Shown in pieces: positions 47,521 through 56,350 of a stretch of 64,000 nt of DNA. Source of the DNA: Thalassobaculum sp. OXR-137 (GTDB taxonomy: Bacteria; Pseudomonadota; Alphaproteobacteria; Thalassobaculales; Thalassobaculaceae). The first letter of the stretch is position 1; each line of letters opens with the position of its first letter. Made by a program: the position numbers and the translations under genes. The DNA is taken from the NCBI RefSeq assembly GCF_034377285.1, contig NZ_CP139715.1, positions 2,588,001 to 2,652,000 of the forward strand, read 5' to 3'. The notes under the pieces are model-generated. The model had not been told where the DNA came from. It did no database searches and was given only the letters and a program-made list of their open reading frames with translations.

Positions 47521-47814
47521 ATGGGTAAGTATCTCGACGATCTTTGGAACGACCTGGAGAAGACCTGGGATCTCGCCATGGAGATCAACGACCTTCCCGA
47601 GGCGGATCGAAGCGACGTTGCTGCCGCGTGGGAGAAGTTCAAGGCTTCCGCTCTGGTCGATGCGTCCCGCACCGAGACCGAGGCCGGCGCCACCACCCCG
47701 CCGCTGAAGGTCTTCTGCACGAACATCTACGGCATTCAGTACAATAGCGAGACGAAGTACTGGATCCCGTTCCGCCACGGCGACATCGATCTTGCGAAGT
47801 TTACCGAAGATTAA
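47521..47814 (+). CDS. Small acidic protein of unknown function
   Basis: A 97-residue protein I do not recognise. It starts MGKYLDDLWNDLEKTWDLAMEIN (helical, acidic), continues with an Ala/Thr linker and ends in a short beta-prone region YGIQYNSETKYWIPFRHG. There is a single cysteine and no membrane segment or signal peptide. The ATG at 47521 is preferred; upstream in-frame starts lie in the divergent gap. It lies ahead of the type I secretion genes but is separated by 95 bases. No Gly/Asp-rich repeats are present, so it is not an obvious RTX substrate. Confidence 0.55.
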   Translation: MGKYLDDLWNDLEKTWDLAMEINDLPEADRSDVAAAWEKFKASALVDASRTETEAGATTPPLKVFCTNIYGIQYNSETKYWIPFRHGDIDLAKFTED

Positions 47815-47909
47815 GTGAATTCGTGCCCCTACTACCCTGGGGCGACCGGCGGTACTCTGTTGGGCGGTTATGCCCCCGCCTCTTTGAGGCCGGATAGATC
47901 GGTGCCGCG

Positions 47910-49937
47910 ATGAACAAGCCAGAACCCGTTTCGGTCCATAATCTGCTGAAGGCCTGCTACACGGCCTTCGTGGCCTGCGGCGTGTTCAGTTTCTTCGTCA
48001 ACCTGCTGATGTTGACGATGCCGCTGTTCATGTTCCAGGTGTTCGACCGCGTTCTGGCGAGCCGCAGCGAATCCACGCTGTTCCTGCTGCTGATGATCGC
48101 CGCCATCGCGCTGGGCGTGCAGGCCGCGCTGGACAGTGTCCGGTCCTTCGCCTTCGTGCGCATCTCGCGCTGGATCGACCGGCGGATCGCACCGCTGCTG
48201 CTGTCGGCTGCGGTCGCCGAGGCCCTGGATCGGTCGAAGACGGCGAACAGCAATGCGCTGCGCCAGTTGTCGGTCCTGCGGAACTTCCTGACCGGCCCGG
48301 CGATGCTGACCGTGCTCGACATACCGTGGGTTCCGATCTTCCTGCTGCTGATCCTGTATCTGAACGCGCCGATGGGCTTCGCCGCCGTGGGGGGCGCGCT
48401 GGTGATGCTGGCGCTGGGGCTGACCAACGACCACCTGACCCGTCCCGCCCTGAACGAGGCGCAGGCCTATTCCAACCGGGCCTATGCCGCCGCCGACGCC
48501 GCCGTGCGCAATGCCTCTGTGGTGGAGAGCATGGGCATGCGTCAGTCGGTGATCCGCCGCTATCTGACCGAGAACGAGACCGTGCTGGCCCTGCAGAGCA
48601 AGGCGAGCGACCGGGCGGCCATGTTCCTGGCCGTGTCCAAATCGGCCCGTATGCTGATCCAGATGCTGATCATGACGGTGGCCGCGACCCAGATCATCGA
48701 TCCGCACACGCCGATGACCGGCGGCATGATGATCGCCAGCGTGCTGATCCTCGGCCGGGCGCTGCAGCCGATCGAGCAGGGCGTGGCCCAGGCCCGCGGC
48801 ATGGTCGAGGCGTTCGGCGCCTACAAGCAGATCGAGGAGACGCTGCTGAACGCCCAAGCCCAGCCCGAGCGGATGCGGCTGCCGGATCCGGAAGGCCAGA
48901 TCACGGCGGAAAACCTGTTCTACCAGCCCCCGGGGCTGGCCAAGCCGATCCTGCAGCGCATCCAGTTCGAGGTCGAACCGGGCGAGACGCTGGGCATCGT
49001 CGGCCCGTCGGCCGCCGGCAAGTCGACGCTGGCGCGGCTGCTGGTCGGGGTACAGCGGCCGACGGTCGGTTCGGTCCGCCTGGATGGCGCCGACATCTAT
49101 TCCTGGGACAACGAGGCGCTCGGCCAGCATATGGGCTACATGCCGCAGGACGTGGAGCTGTTCTCCGGCACCGTGGCGCAGAATATCGGCCGGCTGCAGG
49201 AGAATCCGGATCCGGAAGCGGTGGTCCGGGCGGCCAAGATGGCCGGGCTGCACGATCTGATCCTGCGCCTGCCGGACGGCTACGACACCGAGATCGGGTG
49301 GGGCGGACAGCTCCTGTCCGGCGGCCAGCGCCAGCGGGTGGCCCTGGCCCGGGCGCTTTACGGCGATCCCCGGGTCGTCGTGCTGGACGAGCCCAACGCC
49401 AACCTGGACAGCCAGGGCGACGATGCGCTGGTGCAGGCGCTCAAGGCGCTGAAGGCGGCGAACGTCACGGTGATCCTGATCACCCACCGGCCCTCCACCC
49501 TGGCGCTGATGGACAAGATCCTGGTGCTCAACGGCGGCACGGTGCAGCGCTTCGGTCCGCGCGACGAGACCCTGTCCTTCCTGCAGCAGGCCCGGCGTCC
49601 CGGCATCGAGGGGCCGGCGCCGCAGATCGCCGACAACCGGGATCAGCGCGCCCGACCGGCCGAGCCCGACCGCCGTGCGATGGAGCCGACGGTGGACGCC
49701 TCCGCCGGACCGGAGATCGAGCGCCCGCAGGAAACGCCGAGGGCGGCGAGCCAGAATGCCCGGGGGCCGGGCGAGATCCTGGAGCCGCCGACTCCGGAGG
49801 ACGCCGATCCGGACGCCCCGAAGGGACCGCGCGGCCGTGGGGCGGTGGTCCGGCCGCCGTCGCCCTACAAGGCGCGGGCGACCTCCCTGCAGGTGCAGAG
49901 CGTTCGAGCCATTTCGGCCGATCCGACCAAGGACTGA
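47910..49937 (+). CDS. Type I secretion ABC transporter (PrtD family)
   Basis: A 675-residue inner-membrane exporter. An N-terminal membrane domain of about six helices (about 15-310) begins without a C39 peptidase domain, as in PrtD/AprD. The nucleotide-binding domain (about 330-560) has Walker A GPSAAGKST (365-373), signature LLSGGQRQRV and Walker B VVVLDEPNANLD. After it comes an unusual 115-residue Pro/Arg/Glu-rich disordered tail (about 560-675). With the adaptor encoded 16 bases downstream and a TolC-like channel (not in the window), it would export a protein with a C-terminal signal. No obvious substrate gene is adjacent. Confidence 0.9.
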   Translation: MNKPEPVSVHNLLKACYTAFVACGVFSFFVNLLMLTMPLFMFQVFDRVLASRSESTLFLLLMIAAIALGVQAALDSVRSFAFVRISRWIDRRIAPLLLSAAVAEALDRSKTANSNALRQLSVLRNFLTGPAMLTVLDIPWVPIFLLLILYLNAPMGFAAVGGALVMLALGLTNDHLTRPALNEAQAYSNRAYAAADAAVRNASVVESMGMRQSVIRRYLTENETVLALQSKASDRAAMFLAVSKSARMLIQMLIMTVAATQIIDPHTPMTGGMMIASVLILGRALQPIEQGVAQARGMVEAFGAYKQIEETLLNAQAQPERMRLPDPEGQITAENLFYQPPGLAKPILQRIQFEVEPGETLGIVGPSAAGKSTLARLLVGVQRPTVGSVRLDGADIYSWDNEALGQHMGYMPQDVELFSGTVAQNIGRLQENPDPEAVVRAAKMAGLHDLILRLPDGYDTEIGWGGQLLSGGQRQRVALARALYGDPRVVVLDEPNANLDSQGDDALVQALKALKAANVTVILITHRPSTLALMDKILVLNGGTVQRFGPRDETLSFLQQARRPGIEGPAPQIADNRDQRARPAEPDRRAMEPTVDASAGPEIERPQETPRAASQNARGPGEILEPPTPEDADPDAPKGPRGRGAVVRPPSPYKARATSLQVQSVRAISADPTKD

Positions 49938-49952
49938 GCGAGGAGCGACGTC

Positions 49953-51311
49953 ATGGCGATGGTGCGTAGCGAGGAATCGAGGGACCTGACCCGGTGGCAA
50001 GACCCGCTGGCCCACGAACCCGACCGCAATCCGATGGCCTGGCGCAAGGTCCTGTGGATCGGCTACGCCATCCTGTTCCTGTTCTTCGGGGTGTTCGGCG
50101 TCTGGGCCGGCTTCGCACCGCTCGGGTCCGGGGCGATCGCGATGGGCCAGGTTCAGGTCGCGGGCAGCCAGAAGGTCGTCCAGCACCTGGAAGGCGGCAT
50201 CATCAAGGAGATCCGGGTCCAGGAAGGCGACACCGTCAAGGAAGGCGACGTCCTGATGGTGCTGGAAGGTACGCGGGCCTCGGTCGATCAGGGCCGGCTC
50301 TTCCAGCGCGTCCTGGCGCTCAAGGGGCAGGAGGCGCGGCTGATCGCCGAGCGCGACGAGACGGCCGTGGTGAGCTATCCCGACGATCTGAAGCGCCTGG
50401 CCGACGACCCCTATGTGCAGTCGATCATGGACGGCGAAAGCCGTCTGTTCGACGGCCGCCGCGCGGCCTACCAGGGCCAGCAGGGCCTGCTCGACAAGCG
50501 GGTCGCGAAGAGCCGAGAGGAGATCGTCGCCCTGCGCGCCCAGCAGCGGTCCGACGCGCGCCAGCTCCAGATCATCGAGGAAGAGATCAAGGGTGTGCGC
50601 GAGCTCTTCAACAAAGGGCTGGAGCGCAAGCCGCGCCTGCTGGCCCTGGAGCGGGAGCAGGCCGCCCTGCAGGGCTCCATCGACAACCGCGAGGCGCTGA
50701 TGGCCCGGGCCGAGCAGACGATCGCGGAGACCGAATACCAGCGCCTCACCGTCCAGGAACAGAACCGCGCCGAGATCGAGACCGACCTGCGCGAGACCCA
50801 GACCCAGCTTCGGGACCTGCGCGAGCAGCTCGTCTCCGCCGACGATTCCATCGCCCGCAACACCGTGCGCGCGCCGATCGGCGGCAAGGTCTACGGACTG
50901 CGCTTCCACACGGTGGGCGGGGTGATCGGTCCGGCCGAGCCGCTGCTGAACATCGCGCCGGACGATGACGAACTGATCGTCCGCGCCCAGCTTCAGCCGA
51001 CGGATATCGACGTGGTCCAGATCGGTGCTCCGGCGACCGTGCGGCTGACCTCGTACAGCCAGCGCACCGCCAAGCCGATCGACGGCCGGGTGATCGACAT
51101 CTCCCCCGACGTGATGCAGTCGGCGGAAGGCACCCAGCCCTACTACGAGGCCCGCGTCCGGTTGAGCGAGGAGATGATGCGGCAGAACGATGTGGAACTC
51201 GTCCCCGGCATGCCGGCGATGGTGATCATTTCCACCGGCGACCAGACTCTGCTCGACTACCTGATTTCCCCGCTGACCCGGTCCCTGGAGACCGCCCTGC
51301 GGGAACAATAA
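49953..51311 (+). CDS. Type I secretion periplasmic adaptor (HlyD family)
   Basis: A 452-residue membrane-fusion protein. A short cytoplasmic N-terminus is followed by one membrane helix (about 35-55, WIGYAILFLFFGVFGVWAGF). The paired half-lipoyl domains (with VQHLEGGIIKEIRVQEGDTV and NTVRAPIGGKVYGL) enclose a long helical hairpin (about 110-290). A C-terminal beta domain (about 330-452) follows. It joins the ABC exporter to an outer-membrane channel. It is co-transcribed with the exporter. Confidence 0.92.
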   Translation: MAMVRSEESRDLTRWQDPLAHEPDRNPMAWRKVLWIGYAILFLFFGVFGVWAGFAPLGSGAIAMGQVQVAGSQKVVQHLEGGIIKEIRVQEGDTVKEGDVLMVLEGTRASVDQGRLFQRVLALKGQEARLIAERDETAVVSYPDDLKRLADDPYVQSIMDGESRLFDGRRAAYQGQQGLLDKRVAKSREEIVALRAQQRSDARQLQIIEEEIKGVRELFNKGLERKPRLLALEREQAALQGSIDNREALMARAEQTIAETEYQRLTVQEQNRAEIETDLRETQTQLRDLREQLVSADDSIARNTVRAPIGGKVYGLRFHTVGGVIGPAEPLLNIAPDDDELIVRAQLQPTDIDVVQIGAPATVRLTSYSQRTAKPIDGRVIDISPDVMQSAEGTQPYYEARVRLSEEMMRQNDVELVPGMPAMVIISTGDQTLLDYLISPLTRSLETALREQ

Positions 51312-51331
51312 CCAGCGCGAGCAATGACCGG

Positions 51332-52540
51332 ATGAGCGTTCCGCCCCCGTTCCTGCCCTATGGCCGTCAATGCATCGACGAAGCCGATATCGCGGCGGTG
51401 GCGGAGGTGCTGCGCGGCGACTTCCTGACCACGGGTCCGACGGTCGATGCCTTCGAAGCGGCCTTTGCCGCCGCCGTGAACGCGCTCTATGCGGTCGCCT
51501 GTTCCAGCGGGACGGCGGGGCTGCATCTGGCGATGATGGCGCTGGGGGTCGGGCCGGGGGACGTGGTGATCGTGCCGACGGTGACCTTCCTCGCCAGCGC
51601 CAACTGCGCGGTCTATGTGGGGGCGGAGCCGGTCTTTGCCGATGTCGATCCGGATACCGGCCTGACCACCCTGGCGGCGATCTCGGAAGCCGTGGAGCGG
51701 GCGGGCCGGGATCGGGTCAAGGCCATCGTCGCGGTCCATCTGAACGGACATTGCGTGGACGTGGCCGCCCTGGCGCAGGCCTTTCCGGAGATCCCGATCG
51801 TCGAGGATGCCTGCCACGCGCTGGGCGCCGCGAACGGCGGCGAGACGGTCGGCGCCTGCACCCATTCGGCCATCGCCATGTTCTCGACCCACCCGGTGAA
51901 GACGGTGGCGAGCGGCGAGGGCGGGGTGCTGTGCACCCGAGATCCGGTGCTGGACGAACGGATGCGCCGCCACCGCAACCACGGGATGGTCCGCGACCCG
52001 GCCCGCTTCACTGACCGCGAGGCCGCTTTCGACGCGGCGGGCGAGCCGAACCCCTGGTACTACGAGATGCCGGAGCCGGGGTATAACTACCGCCTTTCCG
52101 ACATCCACGCCGCACTGGGCCTCTCGCAGATCGGCCGGCTGTCCGGCTTCGTCGACCGCCGCCGCCACCTGCGCGGGCTGTACGAGACGGCGCTGGGCCG
52201 CTGCGGGCCGCATGTGCGGGCCCTGCCGACCGCCCCCGGCTGCGATCCGGCCTGGCACCTGTCGGTGGCGCTGATCGATTTCGCCGCCCTCGACACCGAC
52301 CGGGGCACGGTGATGCGGCGGCTGCGGGACGAGGGGATCGGGACCCAGGTCCACTACTTCCCGGTCCACCGCCAGCCCTATTTCCGCGAGACCGCCCCGA
52401 CCCCCGCGCTCGCCGGGGCCGACCGCTACTACGAACGCTGCCTGTCGCTGCCGCTGTTTCCGGCCATGGCGGACGAGGATGTGGGGCGCGTGGTGGCAGC
52501 CCTGAGCCGGTCCCTCGGCAACGGTGGTGCTGCCGGGTGA
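51332..52540 (+). CDS. pseC: DegT/DnrJ/EryC1 aminotransferase, PseC type
   Basis: A 402-residue PLP sugar aminotransferase. The Schiff-base lysine lies in FSTHPVKTVASGEGG, which is the PseC pattern, and VPTVTFLASANCAVYVGAEPVFADVD and EDACHALGA are family motifs. PseC aminates UDP-4-keto-6-deoxy-L-altro-HexNAc in pseudaminic acid synthesis. pseB, which makes that substrate, follows after 97 bases. The order C-then-B is the reverse of the common one. Other StrS-type sugars are possible, but the neighbour favours PseC. It lies 20 bases after the secretion adaptor gene. Confidence 0.85.
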   Translation: MSVPPPFLPYGRQCIDEADIAAVAEVLRGDFLTTGPTVDAFEAAFAAAVNALYAVACSSGTAGLHLAMMALGVGPGDVVIVPTVTFLASANCAVYVGAEPVFADVDPDTGLTTLAAISEAVERAGRDRVKAIVAVHLNGHCVDVAALAQAFPEIPIVEDACHALGAANGGETVGACTHSAIAMFSTHPVKTVASGEGGVLCTRDPVLDERMRRHRNHGMVRDPARFTDREAAFDAAGEPNPWYYEMPEPGYNYRLSDIHAALGLSQIGRLSGFVDRRRHLRGLYETALGRCGPHVRALPTAPGCDPAWHLSVALIDFAALDTDRGTVMRRLRDEGIGTQVHYFPVHRQPYFRETAPTPALAGADRYYERCLSLPLFPAMADEDVGRVVAALSRSLGNGGAAG

Positions 52541-52637
52541 TGCCCAGCTTGCCGCGGGCGCCGCTGAGCGGGACAATACGGGGTGATTCGCGCTTCCTGA
52601 TAAGGGGATAGGCGCGGGATCGAGGCGGGAGGGCCGC

Positions 52638-53654
52638 ATGCGGCAGTTCGATCAGAACTTCATCGACCTGAACGGCAAGACGGTGCTGGTCACCGGCGGG
52701 ACCGGGTCTTTCGGCAAGCAGTTCATCCGGACGGTGCTGGCCAACTTCAAGACGAAGCGCTGCATCGTCTTCTCCCGCGACGAGCAGAAGCAGTACGAGA
52801 TGGGGCTGGAGATCCCCGTCGAGAAGTATCCCGAGATGCGCTACTTCCTCGGCGATGTGCGCGATGTGGACCGGCTGGAAATGGCCATGCGCGACGTGGA
52901 CTACGTGATCCACGCCGCCGCGATCAAGCATGTGCCGACGGCCGAGTACAACCCGTTCGAATGCGTGATGACCAACATCCACGGTGCGGAGAACATCGTC
53001 AAAGCGGCGATCCGCAGCAAGGTGAAGCGGGTGATCGCGCTGTCCACCGACAAGGCGGCCAACCCGATCAACCTGTACGGCGCGACCAAGCTTGCCTCGG
53101 ACAAGATCTTCATCGCCGCCAACAACCTGTCGGGGGCCGGCGGCTGCATCTTCTCGGTCGTGCGCTACGGCAATGTGATCGGCTCGCGCGGCAGCGTGAT
53201 CCCGTTCTTCAAGCAGCTCATCGCTGACAGGAAGGACCATCTGCCGATCACCGACGACCGGATGACCCGGTTCTGGATCACCCTGCAGCAGGGCGTGAAT
53301 TTCGTGCTCAGCAGCCTGGAGATGATGAAGGGCGGGGAGATCTTCGTGCCGAAGATCGCGTCCATGAAGATCGTCGATGTGGCGTCGTGCCTGGGCCCCG
53401 GCCTCCCGCACAAGGTGGTCGGCATCCGCCCGGGCGAGAAGCTGCACGAGGTCATGGTGCCGGAGGACGACGCCCGCACCACGGTGGAGATCGACGACCG
53501 CTACATCATTCTGCCGGCCTTCACCGACGGGCCGCGGGCGATCTGGACCAAGGCCGGGGCGAAACCGGTCGACCCCGAGTTCCGCTACGCCAGCGACAGC
53601 AACGACGAATGGCTGAGCGCGGCCGATCTGGAAGGGATGGTGGAGGCGCTTTAG
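52638..53654 (+). CDS. pseB: UDP-N-acetylglucosamine 4,6-dehydratase (inverting), PseB
   Basis: A 338-residue short-chain-dehydrogenase-type enzyme converting UDP-GlcNAc to UDP-4-keto-6-deoxy-L-altro-HexNAc, the first step to pseudaminic acid. It has VLVTGGTGSFGKQF (NADP site), HAAAIKHVPTAEYNP, and the active-site STDKAANPINLYGATK with the Tyr-x3-Lys pair. The ATG at 52638 is preceded by GGGAGG. Later pathway genes (pseH, pseG, pseI, pseF) are not in the window. It is the last gene of the plus-strand block and is followed by an inverted repeat. Confidence 0.92.
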   Translation: MRQFDQNFIDLNGKTVLVTGGTGSFGKQFIRTVLANFKTKRCIVFSRDEQKQYEMGLEIPVEKYPEMRYFLGDVRDVDRLEMAMRDVDYVIHAAAIKHVPTAEYNPFECVMTNIHGAENIVKAAIRSKVKRVIALSTDKAANPINLYGATKLASDKIFIAANNLSGAGGCIFSVVRYGNVIGSRGSVIPFFKQLIADRKDHLPITDDRMTRFWITLQQGVNFVLSSLEMMKGGEIFVPKIASMKIVDVASCLGPGLPHKVVGIRPGEKLHEVMVPEDDARTTVEIDDRYIILPAFTDGPRAIWTKAGAKPVDPEFRYASDSNDEWLSAADLEGMVEAL

Positions 53655-53688
53655 GGGCGTTTCACCAATCTCGCCACCTTTCGCCACT

Positions 53689-53779
53689 CCCCGGATTTAT
53701 TCCGGGGCGAGACAGCAACTCGCTTCATTACCCGACAAACACGCACGCCATCGACGCTTGCCCCGGAATAAATCCGGGG
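53689..53779. repeat. Inverted repeat of two 20-base palindromic arms
   Basis: The arm CCCCGGATTTATTCCGGGGC (53689-53708) and its exact complement (53760-53779) enclose 51 bases. Each arm is itself a hairpin (CCCCGGA/TCCGGGG). The 157-base gap after pseB thus holds a REP-like pair, different in sequence from the element at 19.6 kb. It could stop read-through between pseB and the convergent DUF2842 gene. Confidence 0.75.
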
Positions 53780-53812
53780 AATGGGTGGTGAGGGGAAGTG
53801 AAGCCGAAACCC

Positions 53813-54019
53813 TTAGCCGACGTCCGAGCCCTCATCGCGCCGGGCCCAGCCGATGACGGAAACCGCCGGCCAGATCCAGACGATCCCGGCCACTAAGTAA
53901 TAGACCGTCTCGGCCAGAATATGGTCCGGCACGAAATCGGCGAGGCTCACCACGGCGATGACGTACAGCACGAGCCCGGCGATGATCACCAGGCCGGCAA
54001 GGGGGGATCTCCAGCGCAT
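53813..54019 (-). CDS. DUF2842 family small membrane protein
   Basis: A 68-residue protein with two membrane helices (about 8-28 and 40-60) and a short charged end. RWRSPLAGLVIIAGLVLYV and ETVYYLVAGIVWIWP match DUF2842, an alphaproteobacterial family of unknown function. The ATG at 54019 gives the family's usual length; a GTG at 54118 would add 33 residues without membrane character. It stands alone and is divergent from the transporter gene downstream on the map. Confidence 0.65.
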   Translation of the reverse strand: MRWRSPLAGLVIIAGLVLYVIAVVSLADFVPDHILAETVYYLVAGIVWIWPAVSVIGWARRDEGSDVG

Positions 54020-54251
54020 CCCGGGCACATAGCGCGCCGCACGGGCGAGGGCAAGCGCCGCCCCGGCAAACCCGTCCGATTCCGCCGGATCTGTCGCTCC
54101 TGAGAGAGCGGCTGTCACCGGTCCATGCTACCCGCCATAAGGACAGACACCGCCTGCTGGTACACGGGCGGCCCAGTTCCGGTCGAGGATCGGCCGTTCC
54201 GCCCGCTCCCGACCCGCCCACCGACGCGGCCCACCCGGAAAGGCCACGCCC

Positions 54252-55529
54252 ATGCCCGCCCTGTCCCCCGCCGTCGTCGCCCTGCTGCTGAGCGTGATCC
54301 TGCTGCAGGTGGCGAACGGCATGTTCTCGTCGCTGCTGGGCGTGCGGCTGGGCATGGAGCCGGAGATCTCCTCCCAGGTCGCCGGCTTCGTGATGTCCGG
54401 CTATTTCGTCGGGATGGTGCTGGGCTGCCTCGCCGTGCCGCGGATCATCGAGCAGGTCGGCCATGTCCGAACCTTCGCCGCCCTGGTGTCGATCATGTCG
54501 GCGGCGTCGATCTCCCACGCCTTCTATGTCGATCCGGTCTATTGGTTCGCCCTGCGGGTGATCTACGGGGTCTGCGTGGCCGGCGCCTACATGGTGGCGG
54601 AATCCTGGCTGAACGGGGCGACCAGCAACGAGCAGCGCGGCTCGCTGCTCTCGGTCTACATGGTCTGCCAGTACCTGGCGATGACCGGCGCCCAGTTCCT
54701 GCTGAACCTGGCGCCGCCGTCCAGTTTCATCCTCTACGCCCTGGTCTCGATCCTGTTCAGCCTGGCCCTGGTGCCGCTGACCCTGTCCCGGTCGGCCCCG
54801 GCCTCCAGCGTCGCCCGCTCGGCCCTCAGCTTCCGGCAACTGTATCGGGTCTCGCCGCTCGGCATGGTCGCCAGTTTCGGCAGCGGCATCCTGAGCGGCG
54901 CGCTGTTCGGCGCGTCGTCGGTCTTCGCCACCGCCATCGGCTTCACCGTGCCGGAGGTGGCGATCTTCGTCTCCGCCGTCCTGGGCGGCGGCCTGGTCAT
55001 GCAGTGGCCGGTGGGCAAGCTCTCCGACCTGATGGACCGGCGCACGGTGATCGCCGTCACGCTGGTGCTCGCCACCGCGCTGGGGCTGCTGCTGGCCTTT
55101 CTGCCGTTCCCCGGCTTCTGGGTCTACGTGACCATGGCGGGGCTGTATGGCGGGCTCTGCATGACCGTGTATTCGCTCGCCATCGCCCATACCAACGACT
55201 ACGTGGAGTCGACCGATCTGGTAGCGGCCAGCGCCGGGCTGCTGCTCGCCTTCGGGATCGGCGCCGTGGCCGGGCCGATCGCCGCCACCTCGGCGATGGA
55301 GTGGGTCGGCAACTGGGGCTATTACGGCTTCGGCGCGCTGACCGCCGGGTCGATCGCCCTGTTCACCCTGTGGCGCATGAAGCAGCGTCCGGCCCTGCCG
55401 GTCGAGGAACAGGGGCCGTGGGTGTCGGTCTCCCGCACCACGCCGGTCGCCGCCGAACTCGATCCGCGCTGGGAGCCGGAAGAGGAGACGGGCGAAGAAA
55501 ATCCGCAGCCGAATCCGGCTGCGGGGTAA
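54252..55529 (+). CDS. MFS transporter, YcaD-like
   Basis: A 425-residue major facilitator protein with 12 predicted membrane helices. The motifs FVMSGYFVGMVLGC, RVIYGVCVAGAYMVAESWLNG and GKLSDLMDRRTVIAVTL are visible. The AESWLN segment is typical of the YcaD-like subgroup, whose substrates are not known. The last 45 residues are a charged, disordered cytoplasmic tail. It appears to be a single-gene unit. GTG/ATG alternatives upstream were not preferred because the first helix starts right at ATG 54252. Confidence 0.85.
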   Translation: MPALSPAVVALLLSVILLQVANGMFSSLLGVRLGMEPEISSQVAGFVMSGYFVGMVLGCLAVPRIIEQVGHVRTFAALVSIMSAASISHAFYVDPVYWFALRVIYGVCVAGAYMVAESWLNGATSNEQRGSLLSVYMVCQYLAMTGAQFLLNLAPPSSFILYALVSILFSLALVPLTLSRSAPASSVARSALSFRQLYRVSPLGMVASFGSGILSGALFGASSVFATAIGFTVPEVAIFVSAVLGGGLVMQWPVGKLSDLMDRRTVIAVTLVLATALGLLLAFLPFPGFWVYVTMAGLYGGLCMTVYSLAIAHTNDYVESTDLVAASAGLLLAFGIGAVAGPIAATSAMEWVGNWGYYGFGALTAGSIALFTLWRMKQRPALPVEEQGPWVSVSRTTPVAAELDPRWEPEEETGEENPQPNPAAG

Positions 55530-55567
55530 GGCGGTCGGCACTTATTGCCTGATTAACTGGGCAAAAA

Positions 55568-56266
55568 TTACCAGAACTGCTTGAGGAATTCCTTCGCCCA
55601 GGTCCGGTCCAGCTGAGAGTTGCCGTTGAACAGGTCGAGGCGTAGGTCGTCCAGGGCCTGCTTGCCGGTCTTGACCTTGTCATAGGCGGGATCGTCCGGC
55701 GTCAGCATGACCATCTCGTCGGCGACGCTGTCATAGGCGACCTTGATGTCGTCGCCATAGATCTCCTTCAGCTCTTTCTCGGCGGAGAGCATCTGCTCCA
55801 TGCGGTCCATCGCGGTCTGATCGGAGGTGGTGAGGGACCTCAGCCCGCCGCCCAGATCCGGCGCTTCGGCCAGATCGACGAAGCGCCAGTGGGCCATGGA
55901 ATGGATAGGCTGCTCGCCGAAAGCGTCGGGTTCCACGCGGTAGAAACCGTCTTCTGGCAGGGTCATGGTCGCCAGCGGTTCGGCGGAGGCGTTCTGCATC
56001 ATGCTCTGGTTGGCGACGAAATCCTGGGACGAGCCGGCGCGCAGCTTGGAGACCATGCTCATCAGGCTTTGGGCGGCGTCGCCGTCCAGCCGCATCATGT
56101 TGCCGGTATTGTCGTAGGCGTGCCCCGAGACGGCGACCTGGGCGCCGCTGTCGAGGGTCAGGCGTTCGGCATCCGCGTACCGGTCGCGGGTGATATGGGC
56201 GTATTCGGACGCGGTAACCGTCTTCCACGGGGGCGTGAAAGCGGTCGAGGAAGTGACCGATGTCAT
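55568..56266 (-). CDS. Protein of unknown function
   Basis: A 232-residue soluble protein that I do not recognise. There is no signal peptide, membrane helix or cysteine. An N-terminal segment SAFTPPWKTV-like is followed by DRYADAERLTLDSGAQVAVSG, a Gln/Ser/Met-rich middle, and an acidic helical C-terminus (about 155-225) ending WAKEFLKQFW. The ATG at 56266 has GGAGGAG six bases upstream, a strong sign that it is expressed. It lies 84 bases downstream-side of soeC but is transcribed away from it in the same direction, and is probably a separate unit. Confidence 0.65.
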   Translation of the reverse strand: MTSVTSSTAFTPPWKTVTASEYAHITRDRYADAERLTLDSGAQVAVSGHAYDNTGNMMRLDGDAAQSLMSMVSKLRAGSSQDFVANQSMMQNASAEPLATMTLPEDGFYRVEPDAFGEQPIHSMAHWRFVDLAEAPDLGGGLRSLTTSDQTAMDRMEQMLSAEKELKEIYGDDIKVAYDSVADEMVMLTPDDPAYDKVKTGKQALDDLRLDLFNGNSQLDRTWAKEFLKQFW

Positions 56267-56350
56267 GAACAACTCCTCCAGATGGTCGGCGGGAGGGAAG
56301 CAAATCCCTTGCCAATTCCGCCATCCGGAGGAGGGGTATTCGGGGCGAGG

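Noticed and set aside
47868-51308. A 1146-codon minus-strand frame across the type I secretion genes
   Set aside because: Antisense shadow of two well-recognised genes; His/Arg/Gly-rich and without motifs.
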